The position numbers and the translations under genes were made by a program. Below, one piece after another: positions 36,218-46,780 of a DNA stretch of 64,000 nucleotides. Source of the stretch: Labilibacter sediminis (GTDB taxonomy: Bacteria > Bacteroidota > Bacteroidia > Bacteroidales > Marinilabiliaceae); contig NZ_VCHY01000017.1 of NCBI RefSeq assembly GCF_005877885.1, forward strand, positions 1-64,000. The letters run 5' to 3'. The notes beneath the pieces were generated by a model, which saw only the letters and a list, made by a program, of their open reading frames with translations, was not told the origin of the DNA and searched no databases. Positions within the stretch are counted from its first letter, which is position 1; the number at the start of each line of letters is the position of its first letter.

Positions 36218-39200
36218 TTGAAAAGACAATCGAATAATATTCAACTCAAATTTCACCTTACAGTATTACTTATTTTAGCAGCTATAGTAACTGATTTAGG
36301 TGCCGTGGAAAAATATAGTTTTCAACATATATCTATTAATGAAGGACTTAAAAACAGCAGGGTAATATCCACATTGCAGGACCATATGGGCTATATGTGG
36401 TTTGCTACGCATAATGGATTAGAAAAATTTAACGGTAGCGAAATTCAGCATTATTCGCTGGCTTACGACACCACCTTTTACGCACAGGATAATATTGTAA
36501 ACTGCATTGAAAAATCTGATGATTTCGATATTTTATGCGGAACCAAAGGAGGTAATTTATATTATTACAACAGAAGACTCAATACATTTACTTCCTTACT
36601 AACCGACAATATAAGTGATGAACTATTTAATATTATCTGCTTACATGCAGATGATGGTAAAGGAGTATGGATAGGTACTTCGAGCACATTGTATTTCTAT
36701 GATAAAAAAACAAATAAGAACGTTAGAGTTTATCCTATAGAGAACGGCGTTACAGGATTTGAGGATGGACATGATAACACTTTATGGTTAGCCACCCAAA
36801 AAGGACTTGTGTTACTGAATAAAAAAAACTTTACTCCAGTAAAAATTCAACATAACAACCTGGAAACAAAATCCCTTGAACAAAAAGACATAATGGCTAT
36901 TCATGCCATTGACGACCATACACTTGCAGCATGTACCCGCAATTCCGAAGTATTTATTATTGAATACGAACAAAACACCCTTAAACTAATCAACTATAAA
37001 CAATTTACCATTGATGATAAATTATATCCCATTAGGGACTTTGAGCAAACCCCTGACGGGGATTATGTGATAGCCATTGATGGTGCGGGTATTATTATCA
37101 CAGACGAAAAGCTTAATATCAAATCTGTATATCGATCAGATGATGACAATTTAAACTCACTATCTTCAAACGGAGTGTACGATTTATACTATAGTGCCGA
37201 TAAAATATTATGGGTAGCCACCTATGGAGGAGGTATAAATTTTTACGATCCCAACAAAAAACCATTTAAAACAGTCAAACATATACCTTATATCGCCAAT
37301 AGTCTTAGAAACAATACTGTTAATTCAATAATTGAAGACAATTTTGAAAAAGTATGGTTTGGAACCAAAAAAGGCATCAGCATATACAACGAAAAAACTG
37401 CTCAGTGGAAACACATTCCTAAACTAAGCAACACTAAACTGGATCCCATTCAGGTAATGCAGATGGACAAAGATATGCATGGTAATATTTGGATAGCAAC
37501 CTATGGTAACGGCCTGATAAAAATAAATCCGGAAACTTATGCGTGGGAGCATTTTACTAAAAACAAAGACGGATATTATCAAACCGAAACCAACCATTTA
37601 TATCATGTAATTACTGATGATAAAGACAGAATTTGGACAGGTGGTATATGGGGCTCTGTGTCTGTTATAGATCCTAAGCTAAAACAAACACAACGTGTTA
37701 ATATTTCCAATGTTAGATCTTTTTACAATGATAAAAACCAGGTGATGGTAGGTACATTATTTGGTTTGTTCCTGGTAGATACGCATTCTCTTGAAGTAAC
37801 ACGCCCCAAGCACAATGTATTAATTGAGAGTAGAATTATTACCATTGGTAAACATCCTGTTAAAGACATTATATACTTTGGCACAGATTTAAAAGGAATT
37901 ATTGCCTGGGACAGAACCCATAACACCATACAACATTTTACAAAAGACCAAGGTTTACCTGCTAACTACATTCGTGCTATAGTATGGGATAAAGAAAATA
38001 AAATGTGGGTATCTACAACCGGCGGTTTATCATCTTTTGATAAGGATAACAATTACATTTCAACATACCTTCCCATTGATGGTCTGGCCAGTACAGAATT
38101 TGCTGAAAATGCTGTTTGCCGATTAAACTCCGGGCGTATTATTTTTGGAGGCTTGAGCGGAGTTACACACTTCTACCCTCAACAAATAACTACATCAGAC
38201 CAGGTCACTTCTCCTATTCTGACAGGAATAAAGCTTTCAGGAGAAGAGTTAAAAATACAACCTGATGGGCCCCTTACCGAAAACATTAATACGCAAGAGG
38301 GTATTCATCTTAAATACAATGAAAATTCCATAAATATTTCATTTAGTGCAATTGGTTTTTCTACCCCAAATAAAATTCAGTATAAATGGATGCTTGAAGG
38401 CTTTGAAAACAAATGGAACAATACTCCGGGAATTAAAGAAGCCATATATTCAAAACTACCTCCTGGCAACTTTGTATTTAAAGTAATGTGTACCAATGAT
38501 GATAATATTTGGCAAAAAGAAGTCAAAGAATTTGCAGTATACATTGATAAACCATATTGGAAAAAACCCTTAGCCTTTGTGGTTTATATGATTATTCTGG
38601 GAGGTATCATCATGCTTATTCTGCATTATTCACACACTATTTTGCAGGAAAAACATTTTGAAGAAAAACAGCAATTCTTTATATCTATTGCCCACGATTT
38701 AAGAACACCGCTTTCATTGATCAAGCTACCCATTGAAAAAATGATTGAAGGCGATAGCGGCAATAATATTGAAACTAAGAACCTAAATCTTGTAAAAAGA
38801 AATATTGATCGATTAACCAATCTGGTCAACCAACTGTTGGATTTTCAAAAAGCTGACCTGCACAAAATGAAACTTCAGGTGGAAGAATCTGAAATCATTT
38901 CTTTTATAAAGGAACGTATAGAACTATTTATTCCTTTAGCCAATGAAAAGCAAATAGCTTTAGAATTTGACTACCCTGAGCAGGAGGTAAACCTGTGGTT
39001 TGATAAAGGTAAAATGGAAAAGATAATGTATAACCTGCTTTCCAATGCCATTAAATACACACCTGAAGGCGGCAGTATTAAACTAAGTACTAAGATCGAT
39101 AAGAAACGGTTTTATGTTACTGTATCAGATACCGGCGAAGGCATACCTAAGAATCAGCAAAAAAACATTTTCCAGCGCTATTACAGGGCTACAAATGCCA

Positions 39201-40210
39201 TTAACTCGCGAGAGGTTGGTAGTGGTGTAGGCTTGGTTTTAACCAAACAGCTGATTGAGTTACATCATGGTAAAATTGACTTTAAGAGTGAACTTAATAA
39301 AGGAACCTCATTCTGGTTTTATATTCCAACAGGCAAACTACATTATACCGAAGACAACTTAAAATCTGAAACAACTTCAAAAACGGAGGTTAAACCAATA
39401 ACGCAAATAAGTTCGGATATTGATGTTGACATTAATAAAGAAGAAAATAAAGGGCCTAAACTTTTACTTGTGGAGGATAATCCTGAATTACTTGAATCTC
39501 TGGCCCATGAATTTAGTTCAGATTACCAGGTATTTACCGCTCAAAATGGAGAAGAAGGATTACAACTTACCAAGTCTGAAATGCCAGACATTGTGGTTTC
39601 GGATGTAATGATGCCCGTGATGAACGGCCATCAGCTTTGCTTAAAAATAAAAGGCGATTTATCAATTTGTCACATCCCAATTGTTTTACTTACAGCTCTT
39701 GATTCCGTTGATTACAAACGTGAAGGGCTGGAACATGGCGCAGATGCATATGTTGAAAAACCTTTTGATTTAAAAATGCTTCGGGCACAAATCAGTAATC
39801 TTCTGAAAAACCGAAGCATGCTGAAACAAAAATTTTTAATCCCTTCTTCAGGTGTGGCAGACAGCTCTCCAACCAATAATGATCAGTTGTTTCTAGAGAA
39901 AATTCAGAACCATGTGATTCAAAACCTGGATAGCGATGAATTATCAGTAGAAAGTACCGCCAAAGAGCTCGGCATGAGCCGTCCTGTTTTATATCGGAAA
40001 ATTAAAGCCTTAACAGATTTATCGCCCCAGCAATTTGTAATGAATATAAAGCTGAAGGAAGCGGCAAGAATAATGAAAGAGGAAAACAAAAACATCAGCG
40101 AAACCGCCTTTATGGTAGGTTTTTCTGATCCTAAGTATTTTAGCCAGACCTTTAAAAAACATTTTGGCATGACGCCTACACAGTATTTAAAACAAGAGGG
40201 AAGTAATTAA
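36218..40210 (+). CDS. Hybrid two-component system regulator (HTCS) of the PUL
   Basis: The 1330-residue protein starts at TTG; this start is needed to include the signal/membrane anchor (residues ~10-30). It has about 14 ligand-binding propeller repeats (YMWFATHNGLEKFNG and similar, 30-~680), a Y_Y_Y domain (about 690-760), one membrane helix (~784-806), a HisKA with phospho-His826 (SIAHDLRTPLS), an HATPase, a receiver with Asp1129 (SDVMMPVMNG), and a C-terminal AraC-type HTH (1237-1330). It should bind an oligosaccharide in the periplasm and switch on the divergent SusC/SusD operon. Gene position supports this. Confidence 0.95.
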   Translation: MKRQSNNIQLKFHLTVLLILAAIVTDLGAVEKYSFQHISINEGLKNSRVISTLQDHMGYMWFATHNGLEKFNGSEIQHYSLAYDTTFYAQDNIVNCIEKSDDFDILCGTKGGNLYYYNRRLNTFTSLLTDNISDELFNIICLHADDGKGVWIGTSSTLYFYDKKTNKNVRVYPIENGVTGFEDGHDNTLWLATQKGLVLLNKKNFTPVKIQHNNLETKSLEQKDIMAIHAIDDHTLAACTRNSEVFIIEYEQNTLKLINYKQFTIDDKLYPIRDFEQTPDGDYVIAIDGAGIIITDEKLNIKSVYRSDDDNLNSLSSNGVYDLYYSADKILWVATYGGGINFYDPNKKPFKTVKHIPYIANSLRNNTVNSIIEDNFEKVWFGTKKGISIYNEKTAQWKHIPKLSNTKLDPIQVMQMDKDMHGNIWIATYGNGLIKINPETYAWEHFTKNKDGYYQTETNHLYHVITDDKDRIWTGGIWGSVSVIDPKLKQTQRVNISNVRSFYNDKNQVMVGTLFGLFLVDTHSLEVTRPKHNVLIESRIITIGKHPVKDIIYFGTDLKGIIAWDRTHNTIQHFTKDQGLPANYIRAIVWDKENKMWVSTTGGLSSFDKDNNYISTYLPIDGLASTEFAENAVCRLNSGRIIFGGLSGVTHFYPQQITTSDQVTSPILTGIKLSGEELKIQPDGPLTENINTQEGIHLKYNENSINISFSAIGFSTPNKIQYKWMLEGFENKWNNTPGIKEAIYSKLPPGNFVFKVMCTNDDNIWQKEVKEFAVYIDKPYWKKPLAFVVYMIILGGIIMLILHYSHTILQEKHFEEKQQFFISIAHDLRTPLSLIKLPIEKMIEGDSGNNIETKNLNLVKRNIDRLTNLVNQLLDFQKADLHKMKLQVEESEIISFIKERIELFIPLANEKQIALEFDYPEQEVNLWFDKGKMEKIMYNLLSNAIKYTPEGGSIKLSTKIDKKRFYVTVSDTGEGIPKNQQKNIFQRYYRATNAINSREVGSGVGLVLTKQLIELHHGKIDFKSELNKGTSFWFYIPTGKLHYTEDNLKSETTSKTEVKPITQISSDIDVDINKEENKGPKLLLVEDNPELLESLAHEFSSDYQVFTAQNGEEGLQLTKSEMPDIVVSDVMMPVMNGHQLCLKIKGDLSICHIPIVLLTALDSVDYKREGLEHGADAYVEKPFDLKMLRAQISNLLKNRSMLKQKFLIPSSGVADSSPTNNDQLFLEKIQNHVIQNLDSDELSVESTAKELGMSRPVLYRKIKALTDLSPQQFVMNIKLKEAARIMKEENKNISETAFMVGFSDPKYFSQTFKKHFGMTPTQYLKQEGSN

Positions 40211-40269
40211 CCTCCCTCCTGTTATTGAGTATTTTTATGAATCACTAAAATAATATAGAGTCTATGGAT

Positions 40270-40500
40270 TCCGTGTAAAGCCCATAAGACTACTCACAAA
40301 GGGAGCATAACTGCTTATAAAACCTAAAAAATTGCGTACAAAGGGGTACGTACAGCCCCGGGCAGGATAGGAATGACATGTAAAGCCTAAAAAAACTGCG
40401 TATAAACAGGTTGTAACTACGTGTAAAGCTTAAAATATTACGTATAATGGTGTAGATTTTTCCCGGGGAGGGTATGCACCACCTCGGGACCAGTATAATC
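40270..40500. repeat. Degenerate tandem repeat with 21-bp period, array A
   Basis: The 313-base gap after the regulator gene is filled with imperfect units whose anchor (TAAAG or similar) falls at 40276, 40297, 40318, 40339, 40381, 40403, 40424 and 40445: steps of 21 bases, with one missing anchor at 40360 and one step of 22. A unit reads roughly gcgtgTAAAGcctaaaaaaac. Two later units (around 40462 and 40485) carry CGGGG instead. No ORF is present. The function is not known. Confidence 0.7.
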
Positions 40501-40523
40501 AGAGGTTTTACTCTTAAGTGCTT

Positions 40524-42443
40524 TTAATACATCAGTTCAAAAGCACTTCTATATGCACCTATTTCATTCACATAATCTAGAAACTGGCTATAAAATTTGT
40601 GCTGGCCAATGGTGGCACTATCTCCAACAATAACAAGCTTTTTACGTGCCCTGGTCATGGCTACATTCATACGTCGGGTATCCGATAAAAAACCAATCAT
40701 CCCTTTTTCATTGCTACGGACCAAGCTAATATAAATAACATCTCGCTCCTGTCCCTGAAACGAATCAATTGTATTTACAGCCACTTTAGTCTTCAATCCC
40801 TCGTGTTCTTTAGAAACATCTTTAAAAATATTTTGAAGCAAACTAACCTGAGCCTTATAAGGAGAAATGATGCCGATGCTAACTGTGGCTTCCGGCTTCA
40901 TTTCACTCATCAAATCCAAATAAGCCCTGTAATGCTTTAGCATTAAATCGGCCTCTTCAGGATTAAAAGAGCTTTTCGTTTCTTTATCTACCTGCTCAAA
41001 AAAGCCACATCCGGCTGTATCAATAAACTCCACATTCCTATCATCCTTAAAAACTTGCCAGTCCCTTACCATTTCATTGGCCTGTAATTTATTACTGTAA
41101 AAGTAACGGCTCGAAAAGCCCATAATAAATTCATGCATCCTGTATTGCTCACGCAGCATCACATCTGCATGATTTCGTTTGATGGCTTTTTCAAATAAAG
41201 TTTCATCTAATCCTTCTTTAGCACTTTCAAAAGACTTTATGGTAGGTGGCAACTGACAATGATCCCCTGCTAAAACAACTTTGTTGGCTTTGGTTATAGG
41301 AATCCACGTGGCAGGCTCCAATCCCTGAGCTGCCTCATCAATAAAAACCACATTAAACCTTCGGTCTCTGATCATGTAATTAGACGCCCCTACCATAGTG
41401 CAGGCTATAACCTGAGCATTGGAAAGAATATCATTGGTAATATAATATTGAAGATGATCTGCCTCTTTCCTTAATTTACCAGATTCCTGCAACAATAACC
41501 TACGTTGCTGCCTCTCTTCATGACCAAAATTACGCTTGTATTTCATGGCCGTTCTATAATACTCATCGGCTTGTTTTTTAACCGCCTTTAAGTCCTTATA
41601 ATTAGGATGATGTGCAATACGGGCATCCATGGTTATACTCAGAAGTTCATCTGTAACTCTTGCCGGATGACCTATACGCACCACAATTAAATCCTTTTCT
41701 CCCAGTTTTTCGGCCAATAAATCGATGGCTGCATTACTGGGTGCACATACCAATACCTGCTTTTCCGATTTCAGGGTATAGGAAATACTTTCAACTAATG
41801 TGGTTGTTTTTCCTGTGCCGGGAGGTCCATGAACAATGGCCAACTCATTGGCCTGAGCAATGGTATTTAAGGCTTTATTCTGGCTTTCGTTAAGCTGAGG
41901 TAAGTTAATTGCTGTACGTTCAGTAAATGTCGCATCTTCATCGCCCAACATGATATTCCTTAACAAAGCCAAACGCTCATCTTTAGGATCCATCACAATA
42001 TTGAGGGCTCTCTCCATTTCTAAATAAGCGTTTTCATCAAACAATAACTGAACACCAACATGGCTTTTATTCAACCATTCCGGTTCTGTGTCATCATTTA
42101 AGGTGATGATCATTTCTTTTTCGCCGGCCTGATTCACCACACCTGTTATTGCATTTATTTCTTCATTATTATGGGCTGAATTAGAAAACAAAGAAATCAA
42201 CTTTCCCGACTGAAAAAGATGAGACTCTGTATGTTCCCTGGGACGAGAAATCTTTACCAGCAAACGCTCTCCCGAATCGTAATGAGTACGTTCCACATTT
42301 ACTGGATACCAACACACACCTTCTTTACGCCGCTCAACAATAGATGTACTGGCCATCTTTCTTTTATACTGATGCAAATCTTCTTCCTTTTCCTTACGAA
42401 GCAATTGAAGCGTTTTATTTAATTCTTTGATTACACCACTCAT
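40524..42443 (-). CDS. UPF1/IGHMBP2-like superfamily 1 helicase
   Basis: The 639-residue protein has an N-terminal beta-rich domain with the SMUBP-2-like start and two RecA-like domains. Walker A is GPPGTGKTT (206-214), motif II is FIDEAAQG, motif III GDHCQLPPT, motif V/VI region VNTIDSFQGQERDVIYISLVRS and TRARKKLVIVGD. The family unwinds DNA or RNA 5'-3' and is widespread in Bacteroidota as a single gene. It converges on the HTCS gene with the 21-bp array between their stops. The in vivo role is not established. Confidence 0.92.
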   Translation of the reverse strand: MSGVIKELNKTLQLLRKEKEEDLHQYKRKMASTSIVERRKEGVCWYPVNVERTHYDSGERLLVKISRPREHTESHLFQSGKLISLFSNSAHNNEEINAITGVVNQAGEKEMIITLNDDTEPEWLNKSHVGVQLLFDENAYLEMERALNIVMDPKDERLALLRNIMLGDEDATFTERTAINLPQLNESQNKALNTIAQANELAIVHGPPGTGKTTTLVESISYTLKSEKQVLVCAPSNAAIDLLAEKLGEKDLIVVRIGHPARVTDELLSITMDARIAHHPNYKDLKAVKKQADEYYRTAMKYKRNFGHEERQQRRLLLQESGKLRKEADHLQYYITNDILSNAQVIACTMVGASNYMIRDRRFNVVFIDEAAQGLEPATWIPITKANKVVLAGDHCQLPPTIKSFESAKEGLDETLFEKAIKRNHADVMLREQYRMHEFIMGFSSRYFYSNKLQANEMVRDWQVFKDDRNVEFIDTAGCGFFEQVDKETKSSFNPEEADLMLKHYRAYLDLMSEMKPEATVSIGIISPYKAQVSLLQNIFKDVSKEHEGLKTKVAVNTIDSFQGQERDVIYISLVRSNEKGMIGFLSDTRRMNVAMTRARKKLVIVGDSATIGQHKFYSQFLDYVNEIGAYRSAFELMY

Positions 42444-42660
42444 TTATATACCCATTAAAAAAACGAAAATACAATAGCATTTTGAAAATTATACATCAGA
42501 CTGCACAAAAAAAACGTACTATCTTTTTTATATTTTTCCTTTAAACTCTTCTCCTACGATAACATTTTTTTTAATTTATAACCATAATCATTATTCGTAT
42601 ATGAATAAAGTTCATTATCTTTTGAAAACTATTTCAAAACCAGACTCAAGTTAACGCCCC

Positions 42661-43188
42661 ATGAATCTCAAAGGAATAAAAATTGGTTCATTATTAATGT
42701 TTGCCCTTGGCTGCATACTCTCCTCATTAGAAACACATGGGCTAATATCATCAAATCATAATTACAACATACACAAGCAAATTGAAAAAAAGTATAATTC
42801 TCCATTTATTGAGAGGCAGTCTATCGCAAATTTTCATAAAGATACATTAAGCGACATAACAAAATGTTTTCACATTATTCAAAACTTTGCATACAATTGT
42901 GTAACGTTTACTAAAAAAGCTAATGCTAAAATTACTTTAAAAGAAATTGATTCCCCGATTCGAATTAATTTATTAGATAATGGGAAGGGAATTTCATCAA
43001 AAGAATTTCAGCACATCACAAAAATTCGGAGGAGCAGGTTAAGGGCTGGCTATTACAACAAAATACACCAACACATTAAAAGGTTGCCTCACAATATAAA
43101 GAGAATTAAATCAAGGATATATTCTCTCTCTACATTTACCCATCAATTACAAACAATCAAAAGAGTCAAACAAACAGGATGTTTTTAG
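42661..43188 (+). CDS. Degenerate GHKL-ATPase-like small protein
   Basis: The 175-residue frame starts with a hydrophobic segment (residues 8-28). The middle holds FHIIQNFAYNCVTFTKKANA and, after a beta strand, INLLDNGKGISSKEF: these look like the N-box and G1 box of GHKL ATPases (HATPase_c/MutL/Hsp90-like), followed by a short RRSRLRAGY remnant of the lid. The later boxes are missing and the basic C-terminal tail has no match that I know, so the protein probably cannot bind ATP normally. It ends 9 bases before the histidine kinase gene, so the two are likely co-transcribed. It may be a decayed or truncated kinase-like gene. Confidence 0.5.
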   Translation: MNLKGIKIGSLLMFALGCILSSLETHGLISSNHNYNIHKQIEKKYNSPFIERQSIANFHKDTLSDITKCFHIIQNFAYNCVTFTKKANAKITLKEIDSPIRINLLDNGKGISSKEFQHITKIRRSRLRAGYYNKIHQHIKRLPHNIKRIKSRIYSLSTFTHQLQTIKRVKQTGCF

Positions 43189-43197
43189 AATATAAAC

Positions 43198-46011
43198 ATG
43201 AGGTGTATGATTAATAAAAAAAATATTTTTTTAGCTATTGATGATAATTCGGATAACCTTATCATTTTAGAAGCCATATTGGGAGAAGATTTTCCTCAAA
43301 GTAAGATTTACACTGCCACTAATGGAAAAACTGGAATTAAAATTGCCAATACTATAAAACCGGATATTATACTACTGGATATTATCATGCCGGAAATGGA
43401 TGGTTATGAGGTTTGCAAAAGACTAAAAGCTAATGAAAAAACCAGGCATATACCTATAATGATCCTTACTGCTATTAAAACCGATGCCAAAAGCAGGGTA
43501 AAGGCCTTAAACCTTGGCGCTGATGCTTTCCTGACTAAACCCATTAATCATATAGAACTCAAAGCACAACTTAACGTGCTGTTACGAATGAAAGTTGCAG
43601 AACAAAAATTAAGATCTGAAAAAAAACAACTGGAAGAGCAAGTACAAATTAGAACTGCCGAACTAAAAGAAAGCAAAAAAAAATACGAATCGTTATTTAA
43701 TAATTCGCCCTTACCTTATCACTCCTTAAACAGCTATGGTTACTTCGTTAGTGTCAACCAAACCTGGTTAGAAACTTTAGGTTATAAAAAATCAGAAGTC
43801 ATTGGGAAATACTATGGTACTTTTCTTCATAAAGATTCATTGACAACTTTCAATAATAACTTTGAAAAATTGAAAACCAATAACCATATAAATGATGTTG
43901 AATTTTTAATCCGACATAAGGACGGACACTATCTTGACATTCTATTAAAAAGTATTATCGAATATAACAAAGACGGAAGCGTACATCAAATTTATTGTGT
44001 ATTTCAGGATTTAACAGAAAATAAAAAGGCCGAGCAAAAACTGAAGGAAAGTCAGGAAATGTTTCGCCAAATATACAATAGCTCTCCTGATATAAGTGTA
44101 TCCTTAAATCCACATGACAATACCATTTTGCTTTGCAACGATAAACTATTGGAAAAAACCGGATATAAACGCAAAGAAATCATTGGTAAAAGTGTTTTTG
44201 AATTATATCACAAAGACTGTTTACCCGATGTATTAACAGCCAGAGATCAATACCTTGAAAAGGGTTATATTGAAAATAAAGATCTAATATTGCAGAAAAA
44301 AGATGGGGGAATAATTTATGTGAGCTTAAATGTTACTACCATTAGAAATGCTTCGGGAGAAGAGATGTACAATATCGCTTCGTGGCGCGATATTACGGAA
44401 AGAAAACAGGCCGAAAGTGTAATTCAGGAGCTCAATACCAGTTTGGAAATAAAAGTTGCAGAACGAACAAAACAGCTTTTAAAGGCTAATGAAAATCTGG
44501 CTAAAACAAAAGCTCAGGCAGAGCAGGCCAATAAAGCAAAAAGTACCTTTTTAGCCAATATGAGTCACGAAATCAGAACGCCTATGAATGCTGTGCTTGG
44601 TTATGCAGATATTATGAGCAAGCTCATCAAAGATAAAACTCAAATAGAATACTTAAACAGCATTATTTTAGGAGGTAAAACCTTAATGACCTTAATAAAT
44701 GATATTCTGGACCTTTCAAAGGTTGAAGCCGGAAAATTAGAGCTATTTTACAGTTATGTAAATACCGTCAACTTTTTTAAGGAGTTTGAAAATGTATTTT
44801 CATTTAAGACTGCAGAAAAAGGTTTAAACTTTATCATCAAATTAGATCCGGACCTTCCAGAAGCCATTTATATTGATGAAGTAAGGTTAAGACAGATTTT
44901 ATACAACCTGGTAAGCAATGCTTTAAAATTTACCCGGGAAGGATACATAAAAATTCATGTATACAAACAAAAATCAAACAGCAACACCAACCCTGATACA
45001 AGTGCTAAAAAACGTACTGATCTGATTATAGAAATTGAAGATACCGGAATTGGTATTTCTAAAGATTTTCAAAATAAAATATTTGACTCCTTCACTCAGG
45101 AACTCGACAACAAACAAAACAAAGGAACCGGATTGGGTCTGGCCATTACCAAAAGTCTGGTTAAACTTATGCAAGGCAACATAAAGCTTAAGTCTGAAAA
45201 AAACAAAGGCAGCACTTTTAAAATAACTTTTAGAGGGCTAAGCTATTTAGAAGATTATAAATCTTTAAAATTGGATCAATCTATAGATATCTCAAATATT
45301 ACCTTTAAGCATTCAAAAATACTGGTAGTTGACGATATGCCGCAAAACAGACAATACATTAAAGATGCTCTGGCAAATACCAACATTGAAGTTAGTGAAG
45401 CTGAAGATGGAGAACAAGCTTTTAGAAAGGCTGTAAGTATTATACCAGATTTAATCATAACCGATATTCACATGCCCGAAACAGATGGATACAGTTTTTC
45501 CGAAAAAATTTCTAATACACAAATACTTCGTGACATACCCGTTATTGCCTACACTGCAGATGTAATGAAGGAAAACAAAAAACGGATATTGGACAATAAC
45601 TTTGTTGGCATTCTTACCAAACCGGTTTCAATGGTAAACTTGTATAAAAAGTTAATGTGCTATTTACCATACGATACAAAATCTTCGCCTTCCTATTTAA
45701 AAAAATCAAATAAAGATATCCTGCTTAAAAATGTGACCAATGTCGATCTTCTCATTTATTCACTTGAAAATGATTTATACTCAACATGGAAAAAACTTGA
45801 ACAACGTCAACCTATTTCTTCTGTGATTAAATTTGGAGAGCAAATTATTGCCTTAGGAAAAACACACAATGCCCAGATGCTTATTAATTATGGTACTGAA
45901 CTAAAAGACTCGGCGAAAAATTTCAACATTGAACTTTTACTAAACCTTTTAAAAAAGTATAATGATATCCTGTTAAAGATTAAAAAACACAAAAACTTAA
46001 GTTCTAATTAA
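43198..46011 (+). CDS. Hybrid sensor histidine kinase (REC-PAS-PAS-HisKA-HATPase-REC)
   Basis: The 937-residue protein has no signal or membrane segments, so it is cytoplasmic; Met4 (43207) is an alternative start. Order of parts: receiver with Asp61 (LLDIIMPEMDG), a coiled coil, two PAS domains (about 160-280 and 285-400), a second coiled coil, HisKA with His457 (FLANMSHEIRTPMN), HATPase with DTGIGIS and GTGLGLAI, a second receiver with Asp756 (ITDIHMPETDG), and a helical tail (~850-937) in the place of an Hpt domain but without an obvious phospho-His. The stimulus is not known. Confidence 0.93.
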   Translation: MRCMINKKNIFLAIDDNSDNLIILEAILGEDFPQSKIYTATNGKTGIKIANTIKPDIILLDIIMPEMDGYEVCKRLKANEKTRHIPIMILTAIKTDAKSRVKALNLGADAFLTKPINHIELKAQLNVLLRMKVAEQKLRSEKKQLEEQVQIRTAELKESKKKYESLFNNSPLPYHSLNSYGYFVSVNQTWLETLGYKKSEVIGKYYGTFLHKDSLTTFNNNFEKLKTNNHINDVEFLIRHKDGHYLDILLKSIIEYNKDGSVHQIYCVFQDLTENKKAEQKLKESQEMFRQIYNSSPDISVSLNPHDNTILLCNDKLLEKTGYKRKEIIGKSVFELYHKDCLPDVLTARDQYLEKGYIENKDLILQKKDGGIIYVSLNVTTIRNASGEEMYNIASWRDITERKQAESVIQELNTSLEIKVAERTKQLLKANENLAKTKAQAEQANKAKSTFLANMSHEIRTPMNAVLGYADIMSKLIKDKTQIEYLNSIILGGKTLMTLINDILDLSKVEAGKLELFYSYVNTVNFFKEFENVFSFKTAEKGLNFIIKLDPDLPEAIYIDEVRLRQILYNLVSNALKFTREGYIKIHVYKQKSNSNTNPDTSAKKRTDLIIEIEDTGIGISKDFQNKIFDSFTQELDNKQNKGTGLGLAITKSLVKLMQGNIKLKSEKNKGSTFKITFRGLSYLEDYKSLKLDQSIDISNITFKHSKILVVDDMPQNRQYIKDALANTNIEVSEAEDGEQAFRKAVSIIPDLIITDIHMPETDGYSFSEKISNTQILRDIPVIAYTADVMKENKKRILDNNFVGILTKPVSMVNLYKKLMCYLPYDTKSSPSYLKKSNKDILLKNVTNVDLLIYSLENDLYSTWKKLEQRQPISSVIKFGEQIIALGKTHNAQMLINYGTELKDSAKNFNIELLLNLLKKYNDILLKIKKHKNLSSN

Positions 46012-46091
46012 AGTATGCAAATAAAAAACTAATTTTATTACTGTCTCCACACTATGATGTGGTTAATTACAATCAACAATAAAACACAAGT

Positions 46092-46727
46092 ATGAAAGTA
46101 GTAGCCTTTAACGGTAGTCCCAAAGCAGAGGGAAACACCTTCCATGCATTAAAATTAGTATGCGATATTTTAGAACAGGAAGGTATAGAAACTGAAATTA
46201 TTACGGTTGGTAATAAGAGAACATCAGGATGTATAGCCTGTAATCACTGCATCAAAACTAAAGATGAACGTTGTGTAATTAAAACAGACCACGTAAATAA
46301 TTCCATCCAGAAAATGAAAGAAGCAGACGGAATTTTATTAGGCACCCCTGTTCACTATGCATCTATGGGAGGAAATATGAAATCTTTTCTTGATCGGGCA
46401 TTTTACGTAAGTGGTATGAATGGAAACTTATTTCGCCATAAAGTAGGAGCTTCTGTTGTGGCTGTGAGAAGATCTGGTGGATTACCAGCTTTTAACGAAC
46501 TCAATAACTACCTGAATTATTCCGAAATGCTCATTCCCACTTCTAACTATTGGAATGTGATTCATGGAACCACTCCCGGACAGGTATTAAAAGATGCAGA
46601 GGGTGTTCAAATAATGGAAACCCTTGGCAAAAACATGGCTTATTTACTTAAACTCAAAGAGCTTGGTAAAGGAAAAATAGAACCACCCGCCATGGCCAAA
46701 AAGGTTTATACCAATTTTATAAGATAG
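46092..46727 (+). CDS. Flavodoxin-like NADPH-dependent FMN reductase
   Basis: The 211-residue protein has the FMN-phosphate loop FNGSPKAEGNT at its start, the central GTPVHYASMGGNMKSFLDR block of the NADPH-dependent FMN reductase family, and a cysteine-rich GCIACNHCIKTKDERC stretch (about 46-62) as in iron-sulfur flavoproteins. It probably transfers electrons from NAD(P)H through FMN to a quinone, iron-sulfur or xenobiotic acceptor. It stands alone; a REP-like hairpin with a T-run (46781-46810) follows as a possible terminator. Confidence 0.88.
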   Translation: MKVVAFNGSPKAEGNTFHALKLVCDILEQEGIETEIITVGNKRTSGCIACNHCIKTKDERCVIKTDHVNNSIQKMKEADGILLGTPVHYASMGGNMKSFLDRAFYVSGMNGNLFRHKVGASVVAVRRSGGLPAFNELNNYLNYSEMLIPTSNYWNVIHGTTPGQVLKDAEGVQIMETLGKNMAYLLKLKELGKGKIEPPAMAKKVYTNFIR

Positions 46728-46780
46728 AGATTCTTATCCTTTATTAATCACAAACCTCATTCCTACTGTATTAATCAATT

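Noticed and set aside
40270-40500. CRISPR-like array
   Set aside because: Units are contiguous and decayed with no constant repeat and variable spacer, and there are no cas genes; the 21-bp step is too short.
42661-43188. MutL or Hsp90 N-terminal domain
   Set aside because: Only the N-box and G1-like motifs can be seen; length and the missing later motifs do not support a functional member.
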